NCBI RefSeq assembly: GCF_900142995.1
Contig: NZ_FRCR01000006.1
Location: forward strand, 62,001-126,000
From: Caldanaerovirga acetigignens
Lineage (GTDB): Bacteria; Bacillota; Thermosediminibacteria; Thermosediminibacterales; Thermosediminibacteraceae
DNA length: 64,000 nt
Direction: 5' to 3'
Below, in pieces: positions 42,712 to 52,466 of this stretch (within the stretch, counting starts at the first letter, position 1; each line of letters begins with the position of its first letter). Under the pieces are notes generated by a model. That model worked only from the letters and a program-made list of their open reading frames with translations, was not told the origin of the DNA and ran no database searches. The translations under genes and the position numbers were made by a program.

Positions 42712-42761
42712 AAGAATAAAGGAGCTTGTCTTTTTTTAAAGGACAAGCTCCTTTATTCTTT
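42711..42761. terminator. Bidirectional terminator with 20-base perfect inverted repeat
   Basis: Bases 42711-42730 are the exact reverse complement of 42742-42761, with an 11-base loop. The repeat starts at the ATPase stop codon and contains the fur stop codon, so the 3' ends of both convergent genes are built into the hairpin. T-rich flanks (TTTATTCTTT on both strands) allow termination each way. Confidence 0.9.
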
Positions 42762-43232
42762 GCTTTCCTGACATTTTCTGCAATACCCCAAAAATTTTAC
42801 CATATGGTCTATAATTTTAAACTCATTTTTAGTTTCAATCTGGTGTTCCAACTCTTCAAGAAGGTCATCGTCAAACTCGTAAACCTGACCACATTTCAAA
42901 CAAACCAGATGGTGGTGCTGGTGTTTTTCATCCTCGCTGAGTTCATACCTGTAACACCCATCGCCAAAATTGAGCTTTTTTATTATGTCGCATTCATCGA
43001 AAAGCAGTAAAGTTCTGTAGATGGTGGCAAGCCCTACTTCCGGAAATTTCTTTTTTACCAATGCGTATATTTCTTCGGTGCTCATATGTCTTGAAGGATT
43101 TTCCAGAAACACTTCCAAAGTTGCTTTTCTCTGAGGGGTAAGTTTTACTTCTCTGTTCCTCAGTTTATCTTCAAAAAATTTCATCTTTCTTATTTTATCA
43201 TCATAGTTTTTTTTCCCTTTTCTTTCAGGCAA
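42753..43232 (-). CDS. fur: Fur family metalloregulator (Fur/PerR/Zur)
   Basis: About 159 residues. Winged helix with KLTPQRKATLEVFLENPSRHMSTEEIY and VGLATIYRTLLLF, then a metal-binding part with HQHHHLVCLKCG and CRKCQ (two CxxC pairs for structural zinc). The metal sensed cannot be told from sequence; a Mn- or Fe-linked role is plausible beside the manganese-controlled ATPase. TTG 43232 has AGGAGG eight bases upstream; GTG 43262 and ATG 43184 are alternatives without such a site. Confidence 0.9.
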   Translation of the reverse strand: MPERKGKKNYDDKIRKMKFFEDKLRNREVKLTPQRKATLEVFLENPSRHMSTEEIYALVKKKFPEVGLATIYRTLLLFDECDIIKKLNFGDGCYRYELSEDEKHQHHHLVCLKCGQVYEFDDDLLEELEHQIETKNEFKIIDHMVKFLGYCRKCQESKE

Positions 43233-43269
43233 AATCTTCCCCTCCTGATAAAACTGTTGCACAACGTTA

Positions 43270-43299
43270 ATTATACATCTTCATAATCCGTCAGCGCAA
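43270..43299 (-). promoter_or_regulatory. Possible promoter of fur
   Basis: Minus strand TTGCGC (43294-43299, weak), 18 bases, TATAAT (43270-43275). A loose dyad TTATACAT/TTCATAA (43271-43286) overlapping the -10 could be an operator for the Fur-type protein itself; this match is imperfect. Confidence 0.35.
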
Positions 43300-43308
43300 G
43301 TTTAAATT

Positions 43309-43342
43309 TTGATAATAAATAAACGCCCCATATTTTGGGGCG
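43309..43342 (-). terminator. Intrinsic terminator after the DUF1292 gene
   Basis: CGCCCCA (43324-43330) and TGGGGCG (43336-43342) form a 7-base GC stem with a 5-base loop, followed on the minus strand by TTTATTTATTATC. It ends the alaS-ireB-AKR-ruvX-DUF1292 unit before fur. Confidence 0.85.
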
Positions 43343-43371
43343 GTTTTGTGCTTCATGGTAAAACACATAAT

Positions 43372-43659
43372 TTATTCTTCCTCTTCCCAATCTTCATCCT
43401 CAAAATCCTCATCACTCAAAGCTTCCCATGCCGCTTTTACCTTTTCAAATTCATCGTCATCTTCAACTACGGTCAGGACCTCTTCTCCATCTTCTTCTAC
43501 ATCAATTCTAAAAATATAAGCTGTCTCCTCATCCTCCCCATCGAGCGGCAACAATATTGCATAATCATTGTCTTCTACGTTTACAACGCCTATTACTTCG
43601 AATTCCGTAGCGTTGCCTTCCTCATCATATAAGGTGATGGTTTCTCTTTCTTCCGACAT
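43372..43659 (-). CDS. DUF1292 family protein (YrzB-like)
   Basis: 95 residues, very acidic at the C-terminus. SEERETITLYDEEGNATEFEVI and NDYAILLPLDGEDEETAYIFRI are typical of DUF1292; function unknown. ATG 43659 has GGAGTGA upstream; an upstream reading to 43728 runs into ruvX and is unlikely. It belongs to the conserved alaS-yrzL-yrrK-yrzB cluster. Confidence 0.88.
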   Translation of the reverse strand: MSEERETITLYDEEGNATEFEVIGVVNVEDNDYAILLPLDGEDEETAYIFRIDVEEDGEEVLTVVEDDDEFEKVKAAWEALSDEDFEDEDWEEEE

Positions 43660-43721
43660 TAAAAAATCACTCCAATCTGCTTTCGAAATTAAATACATTT
43701 TATAGCAATTTGATTTTCGTG

Positions 43722-44138
43722 TCAACATCTATGCTGTGAATCAAGAAAGTTCTGCAGGATAATCACTGCTGATACTTTATCGATTAATTTTTTCCTCTTC
43801 CTCCGTGAAATATCAGCGTCGATCAAGACCCGTTCAGCAGCTACAGTAGAGAGTCTTTCGTCCCAGTACTGCACTTCGACTTTAAAATTATTCCTCAATT
43901 TTTCACCGAATTCTTTTATCTCTTCTCCTCGATAACCTAATGTACCGTTCATATTTACAGGTAGTCCAATGACGATTTTATTGACTTCATATTTTTGCAC
44001 AATTTCCGAGATTGCTTTAATATCTTCTTCAATAGAGCTCCGGGCAATCACCCCTATCCCTTGAGCAGTGATTCCAAGCTCGTCAGATAACGCAACCCCT
44101 ATTCTTTTTTCACCTACATCTAATCCAAGGATTCGCAT
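43722..44138 (-). CDS. ruvX: Holliday junction resolvase-like protein RuvX (YqgF)
   Basis: RNase H-fold protein, 138 residues, implicated in pre-16S rRNA 5'-end maturation and recombination. RILGLDVGEKRIGVALSD holds the first catalytic Asp, IVIGLPVNMNGTLG and VQYWDERLSTVAAERVL the later acidic residues. ATG 44138 follows AAAGGGGTAT. An unusual guest, the aldo/keto reductase gene, separates it from ireB. Confidence 0.94.
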   Translation of the reverse strand: MRILGLDVGEKRIGVALSDELGITAQGIGVIARSSIEEDIKAISEIVQKYEVNKIVIGLPVNMNGTLGYRGEEIKEFGEKLRNNFKVEVQYWDERLSTVAAERVLIDADISRRKRKKLIDKVSAVIILQNFLDSQHRC

Positions 44139-44154
44139 TAAAAAGATACCCCTT

Positions 44155-45102
44155 TTACACGATTTTTATGCAAAACTCAGGACAAACCCTGCTGCAGTAA
44201 CCACACAACGTACATCTATCATAATCTACAATTGCCTTGCCATTTTCAATGTGTAATGCCCCAAATCCGCACTTTTTGACACATTCTCCACAACCTTCAC
44301 ACCAATCTTCAATTAATAACCGCCTTTTTTCATTTGAAATGTACTCCTCGATTTCTGCCGGAACATCTTTTCCTTCAAACACCAAAACATTCGCAATAAT
44401 TTCATGCTCCGATTTCATTCCTACCGCAATTGAATGTAAAAAGGGTAACCTTAAAACATATTCTAGCGCTTTTTTTTTCTCTCGAATCAAATTGCCGCCT
44501 CCCAGACATTTCATCCCATAGATTCCCTTGCCGCTCTGATATGCTTTCTTAATGGCCTTTATCATATCTTCTACAGTCCCATCTTTTATTCCTATCCCTT
44601 TATAGTTTATAATGGGATGGATAACATCAATTTCCTCCATCTCGGATGCAGCCAAAACTACTTCGACCGTATGAGTCGAAACGCCTGTAGCCTTTATGAT
44701 CCCTTTTACTTTTGCTTCTATTAAATACTCATAAGCTTCTCTGTGGCCCTTCAGGGTCAATCGGGACTCCTGCTCGTGAAGCATGAAAATGTCTATGACA
44801 TCCTTGTCCAAAGCTTTTCGTGCATATTCTACGCTTTCTTTCATTCCTTGATATGTATATGCATAAGATTTGGTTGCCACCACCAAATCTTTCCCACATC
44901 TTTTTAAAGCTAACCTTATGTGGGGGTAATTTTGGTAGTATTCCGCTGTATCTAAAAAGTTTACTCCCAATTCGACAGCTTTACAAATTAGATCGGCTCC
45001 TTTTTTCTCGGTCAAATTCGCTTGAAGGGGCCCTAAAGTCAGCGTACCGAAACAAAGGCGGGAAACCGAAATTTCCGTTTTCCCTAAGTTGTTATACTGC
45101 AT
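44155..45102 (-). CDS. Aldo/keto reductase with C-terminal 2[4Fe-4S] ferredoxin domain
   Basis: 315 residues: an aldo/keto reductase barrel (about 1-235, FGTLTLGPLQANL, NFLDTAEYYQNYP with the catalytic Asp/Tyr, ATKSYAYT with Lys, MLHEQE with His), then a ferredoxin-like tail with CEGCGECVKKCGFGAL and CTLCGYCSRVCPEFC, eight cysteines for two [4Fe-4S] clusters. Such fusions are common in anaerobes; substrate unknown. ATG 45102 follows GAGGAAT. It interrupts the otherwise conserved ireB-ruvX pair. Confidence 0.9.
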   Translation of the reverse strand: MQYNNLGKTEISVSRLCFGTLTLGPLQANLTEKKGADLICKAVELGVNFLDTAEYYQNYPHIRLALKRCGKDLVVATKSYAYTYQGMKESVEYARKALDKDVIDIFMLHEQESRLTLKGHREAYEYLIEAKVKGIIKATGVSTHTVEVVLAASEMEEIDVIHPIINYKGIGIKDGTVEDMIKAIKKAYQSGKGIYGMKCLGGGNLIREKKKALEYVLRLPFLHSIAVGMKSEHEIIANVLVFEGKDVPAEIEEYISNEKRRLLIEDWCEGCGECVKKCGFGALHIENGKAIVDYDRCTLCGYCSRVCPEFCIKIV

Positions 45103-45104
45103 CT

Positions 45105-45371
45105 TTATTCCTCTTCTTTTTCCAAGTAACTTTTAACCAGTTCTTCTAGCAGTTCATCTCTCTCAATTTTTCTTATCAGGCTACGAGCACCTTTGTAACT
45201 AGTGATATAGGCTGGATCTCCAGACAATAAATATCCTACAATTTGGCTTATCGGATTATATCCTTTTTCCTTTAATGCATTATACACCTCTTTTAATATT
45301 TGCTTTGTAACTTTTACTTCCTCTTTTTCAACTTTTTTAAACATTACTGTATCTTGCATATTTTTTTCCAT
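45105..45371 (-). CDS. IreB family regulatory phosphoprotein (YrzL)
   Basis: 88 residues with [14 protein letters not shown] at the start and [47 protein letters not shown], the DUF965/IreB core. In Enterococcus IreB is phosphorylated on N-terminal threonines by the PASTA kinase IreK; the matching Thr in QDTVMF is present. ATG 45371 follows GGAGG at nine bases; ATG 45359 is possible. It follows alaS as in Bacillus. Confidence 0.93.
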   Translation of the reverse strand: MEKNMQDTVMFKKVEKEEVKVTKQILKEVYNALKEKGYNPISQIVGYLLSGDPAYITSYKGARSLIRKIERDELLEELVKSYLEKEEE

Positions 45372-45403
45372 TATAGTTTACCTCCTAATCGCAAAAATCT
45401 CAG

Positions 45404-45430
45404 GGAGCACGGCTTTTTAAGCCGTGCTCC
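45404..45430 (-). terminator. Stem-loop between alaS and ireB
   Basis: A perfect 10-base GC-rich stem, GGAGCACGGC (45404-45413) with GCCGTGCTCC (45421-45430), and a 7-base loop. On the minus strand a short TTTTT comes only seven bases beyond the stem, so it may act as a leaky terminator or an mRNA-stabilising end for alaS. Confidence 0.6.
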
Positions 45431-45445
45431 AATCAATATCAAAAC

Positions 45446-48127
<2,682 letters not shown>

Positions 48128-48166
48128 TTATATAGAAAATGTAGTTCATTGTCAATGTTTTCTAAG

Positions 48167-48592
48167 TTATTCGTCTAAGATATTCACTATTCTAGAAGTA
48201 AACATTCGACTTTTTTCAAAGCGTTTATTATTTAAATAAATAGCTAAAAAAGCCAGCGACATGAATAAAAGGCCCGTCAAAAGCGAAAAAGGTTCTTCCC
48301 AGGCTATATTTAAAGTATTGGCAAAATTTAATCCCAAAATCACCCCCAAGAGGAAACTTACTAGCGGAATTACGTACATGATGAAAGTCGCCGAAATTAG
48401 CGCCCTGTTTTCTATTTCGATTTCCACCACCTGTCCCACATCGGCATTTACGTCATTTTGAACCCACACTTTTATGACTTTCTTTTCAGAACCGAGGCTA
48501 CATGCTTTGCACTTTGCACAGGCGGACGTCCTTATTACCTCTACCTCAGCTTTATTGCCCTTTTTCGAAACGACAATCGCCTTTTCGCGCAA
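48167..48592 (-). CDS. RseC/MucC-like SoxR-reducing system membrane protein
   Basis: About 141 residues: an N-terminal cytoplasmic part with a cysteine cluster (CAKCKACSL, likely Fe-S or redox), an OB-like stretch (VGQVVEIEIENRALI) and two membrane helices (about 68-90 and 98-118). This is the RseC family, partner of RnfABCDGE/SoxR systems in other bacteria. TTG 48592 has GGGGG upstream; ATG 48601 touches that site. It lies between csoR and alaS. Confidence 0.85.
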   Translation of the reverse strand: MREKAIVVSKKGNKAEVEVIRTSACAKCKACSLGSEKKVIKVWVQNDVNADVGQVVEIEIENRALISATFIMYVIPLVSFLLGVILGLNFANTLNIAWEEPFSLLTGLLFMSLAFLAIYLNNKRFEKSRMFTSRIVNILDE

Positions 48593-48608
48593 ATGGAACA
48601 TCCCCCTT

Positions 48609-48896
48609 TTATTTAATAAAGTGGCTTATTACCCTAATTAATTCTTCAATAATCTCTTCCTGTCTTTCAGTGTTTATAGCCCGTACAACACACCCTTTAG
48701 TGTGGTCTTTCAACAATATCAATCCTACTCTGTCCAAAGCCGCTCTTACTGCAGCAATCTGAATAAGTATGTCTACACAGTATTTCTCGTTTTCTACCAT
48801 TTTTTGAATTCCTTTTATTTGACCCTCTATTTTCTTTAGCCTCTTTTTTAAATCTTCTTTGCTTTCACAATACGAGCAACTCACTTCACTTTTCAT
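48609..48896 (-). CDS. csoR: CsoR family metal-sensing repressor
   Basis: 95-residue helical repressor. The copper-binding triad appears as YCVDIL (Cys), then HTKGC (His-x3-Cys), as in CsoR; the persulfide sensor CstR lacks that His. RLKKIEGQIKGIQKMVE is the usual helix 1. An extra N-terminal CSYC pair is unusual. ATG 48896 follows GGAGG. Its promoter region carries a candidate CsoR operator, yet no copper ATPase or chaperone gene follows. Confidence 0.92.
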   Translation of the reverse strand: MKSEVSCSYCESKEDLKKRLKKIEGQIKGIQKMVENEKYCVDILIQIAAVRAALDRVGLILLKDHTKGCVVRAINTERQEEIIEELIRVISHFIK

Positions 48897-48912
48897 TCGA
48901 ACACCTCCACCA

Positions 48913-48967
48913 ATACCTTTACGGGGTATCTATGTACAATTATAGAATTAAAATGATTCACAGTCAA
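48913..48967 (-). promoter_or_regulatory. csoR promoter with candidate CsoR operator
   Basis: Minus strand TTGACT (48962-48967), 17 bases, TATAAT (48939-48944): a strong sigma-A promoter. Between its start site and the csoR ATG lies ATACCCCGTAAAGGTAT (48913-48929), a dyad close to the CsoR pattern TACCCnnnnGGGTA. This suggests copper-controlled self-repression. Confidence 0.65.
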
Positions 48968-48977
48968 ATAAATAAAA

Positions 48978-49168
48978 CAAAAACCCCGCCATGCCGTGTA
49001 CTGACAAGGAACAGAGACCCTGCTCTCCCAGGTGGGTGTCCTCCTGGATGATTCATGTTTCCCTCTCATAAGGAGGGCATACAATCCACATCCAGAGTCC
49101 GGACTCCCTATGTCATAGTGTTGGCTCTTTCCTCTGTCAGGTCCACGCACACAGCAGGGAAATTGACT
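48978..49168 (-). ncRNA. ssrS: 6S RNA
   Basis: A 190-base gene-free segment after aspS that folds into a long rod. Closing stem: CCCTGCTGTGTG (5') with CGGCATGGCGGG (3'); then CTGACA with TGTCAG and GAGGAA with TTCCTT; then an open central bubble; then an apical arm CTGGAT/ATCCAG capped by CCCTC-CTTATGA-GAGGG. This is the open-promoter mimic shape of 6S RNA, which binds sigma-A RNA polymerase. Bacillus bsrA (6S-1) also lies next to aspS. The 3' end is a T-run (TTTTTGTTTTATTTATTT). The ORFs seen across it are not genes. Confidence 0.85.
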
Positions 49169-49174
49169 TTTTCA

Positions 49175-49203
49175 ATTATAATGATATCACAGGAAGCTGT
49201 CCT
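49175..49203 (-). promoter_or_regulatory. Predicted sigma-A promoter of 6S RNA
   Basis: Minus strand AGGACA (49198-49203), 17 bases, TATAAT (49175-49180). The start near 49168 falls directly at the base of the closing stem. It lies just behind the aspS stop codon. Confidence 0.6.
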
Positions 49204-49216
49204 AAATCAATTGTTT

Positions 49217-50992
49217 TTAATTGGCAATCTGAATGTGGAGCTCTTTCAACTGCCTTGATTCTACAGGTGCAGGAGCTTCCGTCATGAGGCAGGCAGCATT
49301 TTGGGTCTTCGGAAAAGCAATGCAATCGCGAATGCTGTTAAGACCTAGAAGTAGCATAACTAGTCTGTCAAGTCCGTAAGCTATGCCGCCGTGAGGAGGC
49401 GTTCCATATTCAAATGCCCTAAGCAGAAATCCGAAATTTTCCCATGCTCTTTCTTTTGTAAATCCTAAAACTTTAAACATTCTCTCCTGTAAGTCGGTCC
49501 TGTGAATTCTTATGCTGCCTCCACCTACTTCGGTGCCATTGAGAACTAAATCGTACGCTTTAGCCCGCACCTGCGATGGTTCTCTTTCCAGCAGGTCTAA
49601 GTCTTCGTCCATAGGCGAAGTGAAAGGATGGTGCATAGCCACAAAGCGATTTTCTTCTTCATCCCATTCCAAAAGCGGAAACTCCACAACCCACAAGAAA
49701 TTTAGAGAGTTTTCATCTATTAAATTGAGCTGCTTTCCCAAGTGCAACCTGAGCTGCCCCATCGAGGTCAACACCAGTTTCGGATCGGTGTCAGCCACAA
49801 ACACCATGAGATCTCCCGGCTGGGCATTCATTCGTTTTAACAGCTCATTTAGAAGTTCTTCGCTGAAGAACTTCGCAATAGGCGATTTTATCCCTTCACC
49901 GGAATAGATTATCCACGCGAGACCTTTAGCGCCGAATTCCTTCGCTTTTTCCACCAATTCATCAATTTGCCGGCGACTAAAAATCTCCGCCGAATTTTTT
50001 ATGTTTATCCCCTTTACCTTTCCACCTGACTCTGCTGCGTCGGAGAAAACCCTGAAGTCACTTTTTGAAGCAATATCGGTCACATCTACCATTTCAAGGC
50101 CGAAACGGGTATCAGGCTTGTCAGTTCCGTATATTTCCATAGCATCTTTATAAGTTATCCTTTTAAATGGAATTTCTAAACTAATACCCATCGTTTTTTC
50201 CACAACATATTTCATAAGCCTTTCGTTCAATGAAATTACATCCTCAACATCAACGAAAGACATTTCTATGTCAAGTTGGGTAAATTCGGGCTGCCTGTCA
50301 GCCCTTAGGTCTTCGTCACGGAAGCACCTGGTTATTTGATAATATCGCTCAATTCCCGCTACCATCAAAATTTGCTTGAAAAGCTGCGGGGACTGAGGTA
50401 AAGCATAAAAGGTACCTGGATTTAAGCGGCTGGGCACTAAAAAATCCCTTGCTCCTTCCGGGGTGCTCCTTGTCAACATTGGAGTTTCCACTTCTATAAA
50501 ACCGTTTTCATCCAGGAAGTCCCTTATAGCTTTACTTACCTTGTGCCTGAAAGTTATATTGCAGAGCATCGACGGCCTTCTAAGGTCAAGGTATCTATAT
50601 TTTAGCCGCAAGCTTTCATCAACTTTTATATCGTCTTCTATGGGAAATGGAGGAGTTTTGGCGGGATTTAATATTTCAAGCTTGTCCGCAAATACTTCAA
50701 TTTCGCCGGTCTTAATCTTGGGATTAATGCTTTCCTTCGGCCGTTCGTAAACCTTTCCATTTACCGCAATTACATATTCGGTTTTCACTTCCTTTGCCGT
50801 TTCAAAAGCTTCGCGGCTGTATTCAGGGTTGAAGACGACCTGAACAATGCCGCTTCTGTCCCTTAAATCGACAAAAATTAGTCCCCCGTGATCCCTGCGG
50901 GTTTGAACCCATCCCATAAGTGTAACTTCCTGTCCGCTGTTTTCTTTTGTCAGCATTCCACACTGATGAGTTCTCTTCATTTTTTCAAACAT
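49217..50992 (-). CDS. aspS: Aspartyl-tRNA synthetase
   Basis: 591 residues, bacterial type. An OB-fold anticodon domain (VTLMGWVQTRRDHGGLIFVDLRDRSG), class II motif 2 (YQITRCFRDEDLRADRQPEFTQLD), a GAD insertion domain (about 300-400), and motif 3 (GIAYGLDRLVMLLLG). It lies four bases after hisS in one unit. The bacterial form may charge tRNA-Asn too; sequence alone does not tell. Confidence 0.97.
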   Translation of the reverse strand: MFEKMKRTHQCGMLTKENSGQEVTLMGWVQTRRDHGGLIFVDLRDRSGIVQVVFNPEYSREAFETAKEVKTEYVIAVNGKVYERPKESINPKIKTGEIEVFADKLEILNPAKTPPFPIEDDIKVDESLRLKYRYLDLRRPSMLCNITFRHKVSKAIRDFLDENGFIEVETPMLTRSTPEGARDFLVPSRLNPGTFYALPQSPQLFKQILMVAGIERYYQITRCFRDEDLRADRQPEFTQLDIEMSFVDVEDVISLNERLMKYVVEKTMGISLEIPFKRITYKDAMEIYGTDKPDTRFGLEMVDVTDIASKSDFRVFSDAAESGGKVKGINIKNSAEIFSRRQIDELVEKAKEFGAKGLAWIIYSGEGIKSPIAKFFSEELLNELLKRMNAQPGDLMVFVADTDPKLVLTSMGQLRLHLGKQLNLIDENSLNFLWVVEFPLLEWDEEENRFVAMHHPFTSPMDEDLDLLEREPSQVRAKAYDLVLNGTEVGGGSIRIHRTDLQERMFKVLGFTKERAWENFGFLLRAFEYGTPPHGGIAYGLDRLVMLLLGLNSIRDCIAFPKTQNAACLMTEAPAPVESRQLKELHIQIAN

Positions 50993-50996
50993 AAAT

Positions 50997-52268
50997 TTAA
51001 CAACCCTTTCCTGTCTTGTTTTTTAAAAATGCTTTGGCATCTTCTAAAGGCAGCTTCTCTTGCCAACCACTGGATAAATCTTTAACAGTAATTTTCCCAG
51101 TTTCAACTTCTTCTTCACCTATTATGAAAACATATTTTGCCGGTATCTTACTGGCATATTTGAGCTGGGCTTTAAGGCTTCTACCCATCGTATCCATCTC
51201 CGCTGAAAATCCATTTCTCCTCAAATCGTATAGCAGGCGCAACCCATAATCCCTCTGCTCTTGGCCCGTCAAAGCTATAAAGACATCCATATCCCAGGCA
51301 GCAATTTTTAGCAACCCCTTAGTTTCTAATAATAATATCAATCTTTCTACACCAATGCCAAAACCAGCAGCAGGAGTGGGCGGTCCACCGCATTCTTCAA
51401 TTAGATCATCATACCTGCCACCGCCGCAGACGGTACTCTGAGCCCCTAATTCCTCCGAAATTATCTCAAATACAGTTTTCGTATAGTAGTCCAACCCCCT
51501 TACAATCCCGGGGTCGACTTTATATTTTATTCCTACTGCCGTTAAATCCCTTTTTACTTGTTCAAAATGTTCTCTGCAATCATCGCAAAGAAAATCCAAA
51601 ATCACCGGTGCATTTTCAAGCTCCTTTCGGCATTCGTCGTTCTTGCAATCAAGAATTCTCAACGGATTTTTGTCCAGGCGTATAAGGCATGTTTCACATA
51701 AGATATCCTTCTTTTTATTTAAAAAATTTTTTAATTGTCTTTTATAATCTTCCCTGCATCTCTTGCACCCTATGGAATTGATATGTACTTCTAATTGAGA
51801 AAGGCCGAGTTGTTCCAAAAACAAAACGGCAAGCGCTATGACTTCCACATCTATCAAGGGGTTCGGAGAACCGAAAGCCTCAATCCCAAATTGATGAAAT
51901 TCTCTTTGTCTTCCGGCCTGGGGCCTTTCATATCGGAAGCATGGCGAAATATAAAAAAACTTCGCCGGTAAAGGATTGTTAAAAAGTTTGTGCTCAATAT
52001 AAGCTCTAACTACAGGAGCGGTTCCTTCGGGTTTTAGCGTAATGCTCCTCCCTGATTTATCTTCAAAAGTATACATCTCTTTTTCAACAATATCAGTCGC
52101 CTCGCCAATTCCCCTTTGAAACAGTTCAGTATGCTCAAAGGTAGGTGTCCTTATTTCCCTATAACCAAATCGCTCGCATGTTTCTCTAAAAACACCTTCT
52201 ACGTACAACCATTTAACGCAATCTTCTGGAAGCAAATCGCGCGTACCCCTTGGTGCTTTCATAAGCAT
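50997..52268 (-). CDS. hisS: Histidyl-tRNA synthetase
   Basis: 423 residues. Class II motifs with APRGTRDLLPEDC at the start, RPEGTAPVVRAY-like KPEGTAPVVRAYIEH, CFRYERPQAGRQREFHQFG, the histidine-specific VRGLDYYTKTVFE and GGGRYDDLIEECGG, then a C-terminal anticodon domain. ATG 52268 follows GGAGCTG. It shares the strong promoter at 52333-52361 with aspS. There is no T-box. Confidence 0.97.
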   Translation of the reverse strand: MLMKAPRGTRDLLPEDCVKWLYVEGVFRETCERFGYREIRTPTFEHTELFQRGIGEATDIVEKEMYTFEDKSGRSITLKPEGTAPVVRAYIEHKLFNNPLPAKFFYISPCFRYERPQAGRQREFHQFGIEAFGSPNPLIDVEVIALAVLFLEQLGLSQLEVHINSIGCKRCREDYKRQLKNFLNKKKDILCETCLIRLDKNPLRILDCKNDECRKELENAPVILDFLCDDCREHFEQVKRDLTAVGIKYKVDPGIVRGLDYYTKTVFEIISEELGAQSTVCGGGRYDDLIEECGGPPTPAAGFGIGVERLILLLETKGLLKIAAWDMDVFIALTGQEQRDYGLRLLYDLRRNGFSAEMDTMGRSLKAQLKYASKIPAKYVFIIGEEEVETGKITVKDLSSGWQEKLPLEDAKAFLKNKTGKGC

Positions 52269-52300
52269 CTTTTCAGCTCCTTGTTTATTTTTCGCAATAT

Positions 52301-52319
52301 TTTATGCAGGCTGCATAAA
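52301..52319. repeat. Perfect 8-base inverted repeat in the hisS leader
   Basis: TTTATGCA (52301-52308) and TGCATAAA (52312-52319) form a perfect dyad with a 3-base centre, starting about seven bases after the predicted hisS transcription start. It could be an operator or a leader hairpin; no T-run follows, so it is not a terminator. Confidence 0.6.
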
Positions 52320-52332
52320 GCCTTTATAAATC

Positions 52333-52361
52333 AATATAGAGAAATTAGCTTTTTATGTCAA
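52333..52361 (-). promoter_or_regulatory. Strong sigma-A promoter of hisS-aspS
   Basis: Minus strand TTGACA (52356-52361, consensus), 17 bases, TATATT (52333-52338). The start near 52326 gives a 58-base leader. Confidence 0.8.
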
Positions 52362-52466
52362 GCAATTTTTCACAATTTCATAACAGATTCCTCATAGACT
52401 TTAAAAAAAGGTGTATTAAAATATTAAGTACAAAGACTTAACAAAAACACCATGGAGGTGAAAGCC

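Noticed and set aside
48893..49150. Minus-strand ORF of 85 codons upstream of csoR
   Set aside because: It covers the 6S RNA segment; its sequence is explained by RNA pairing and it shows no protein features.
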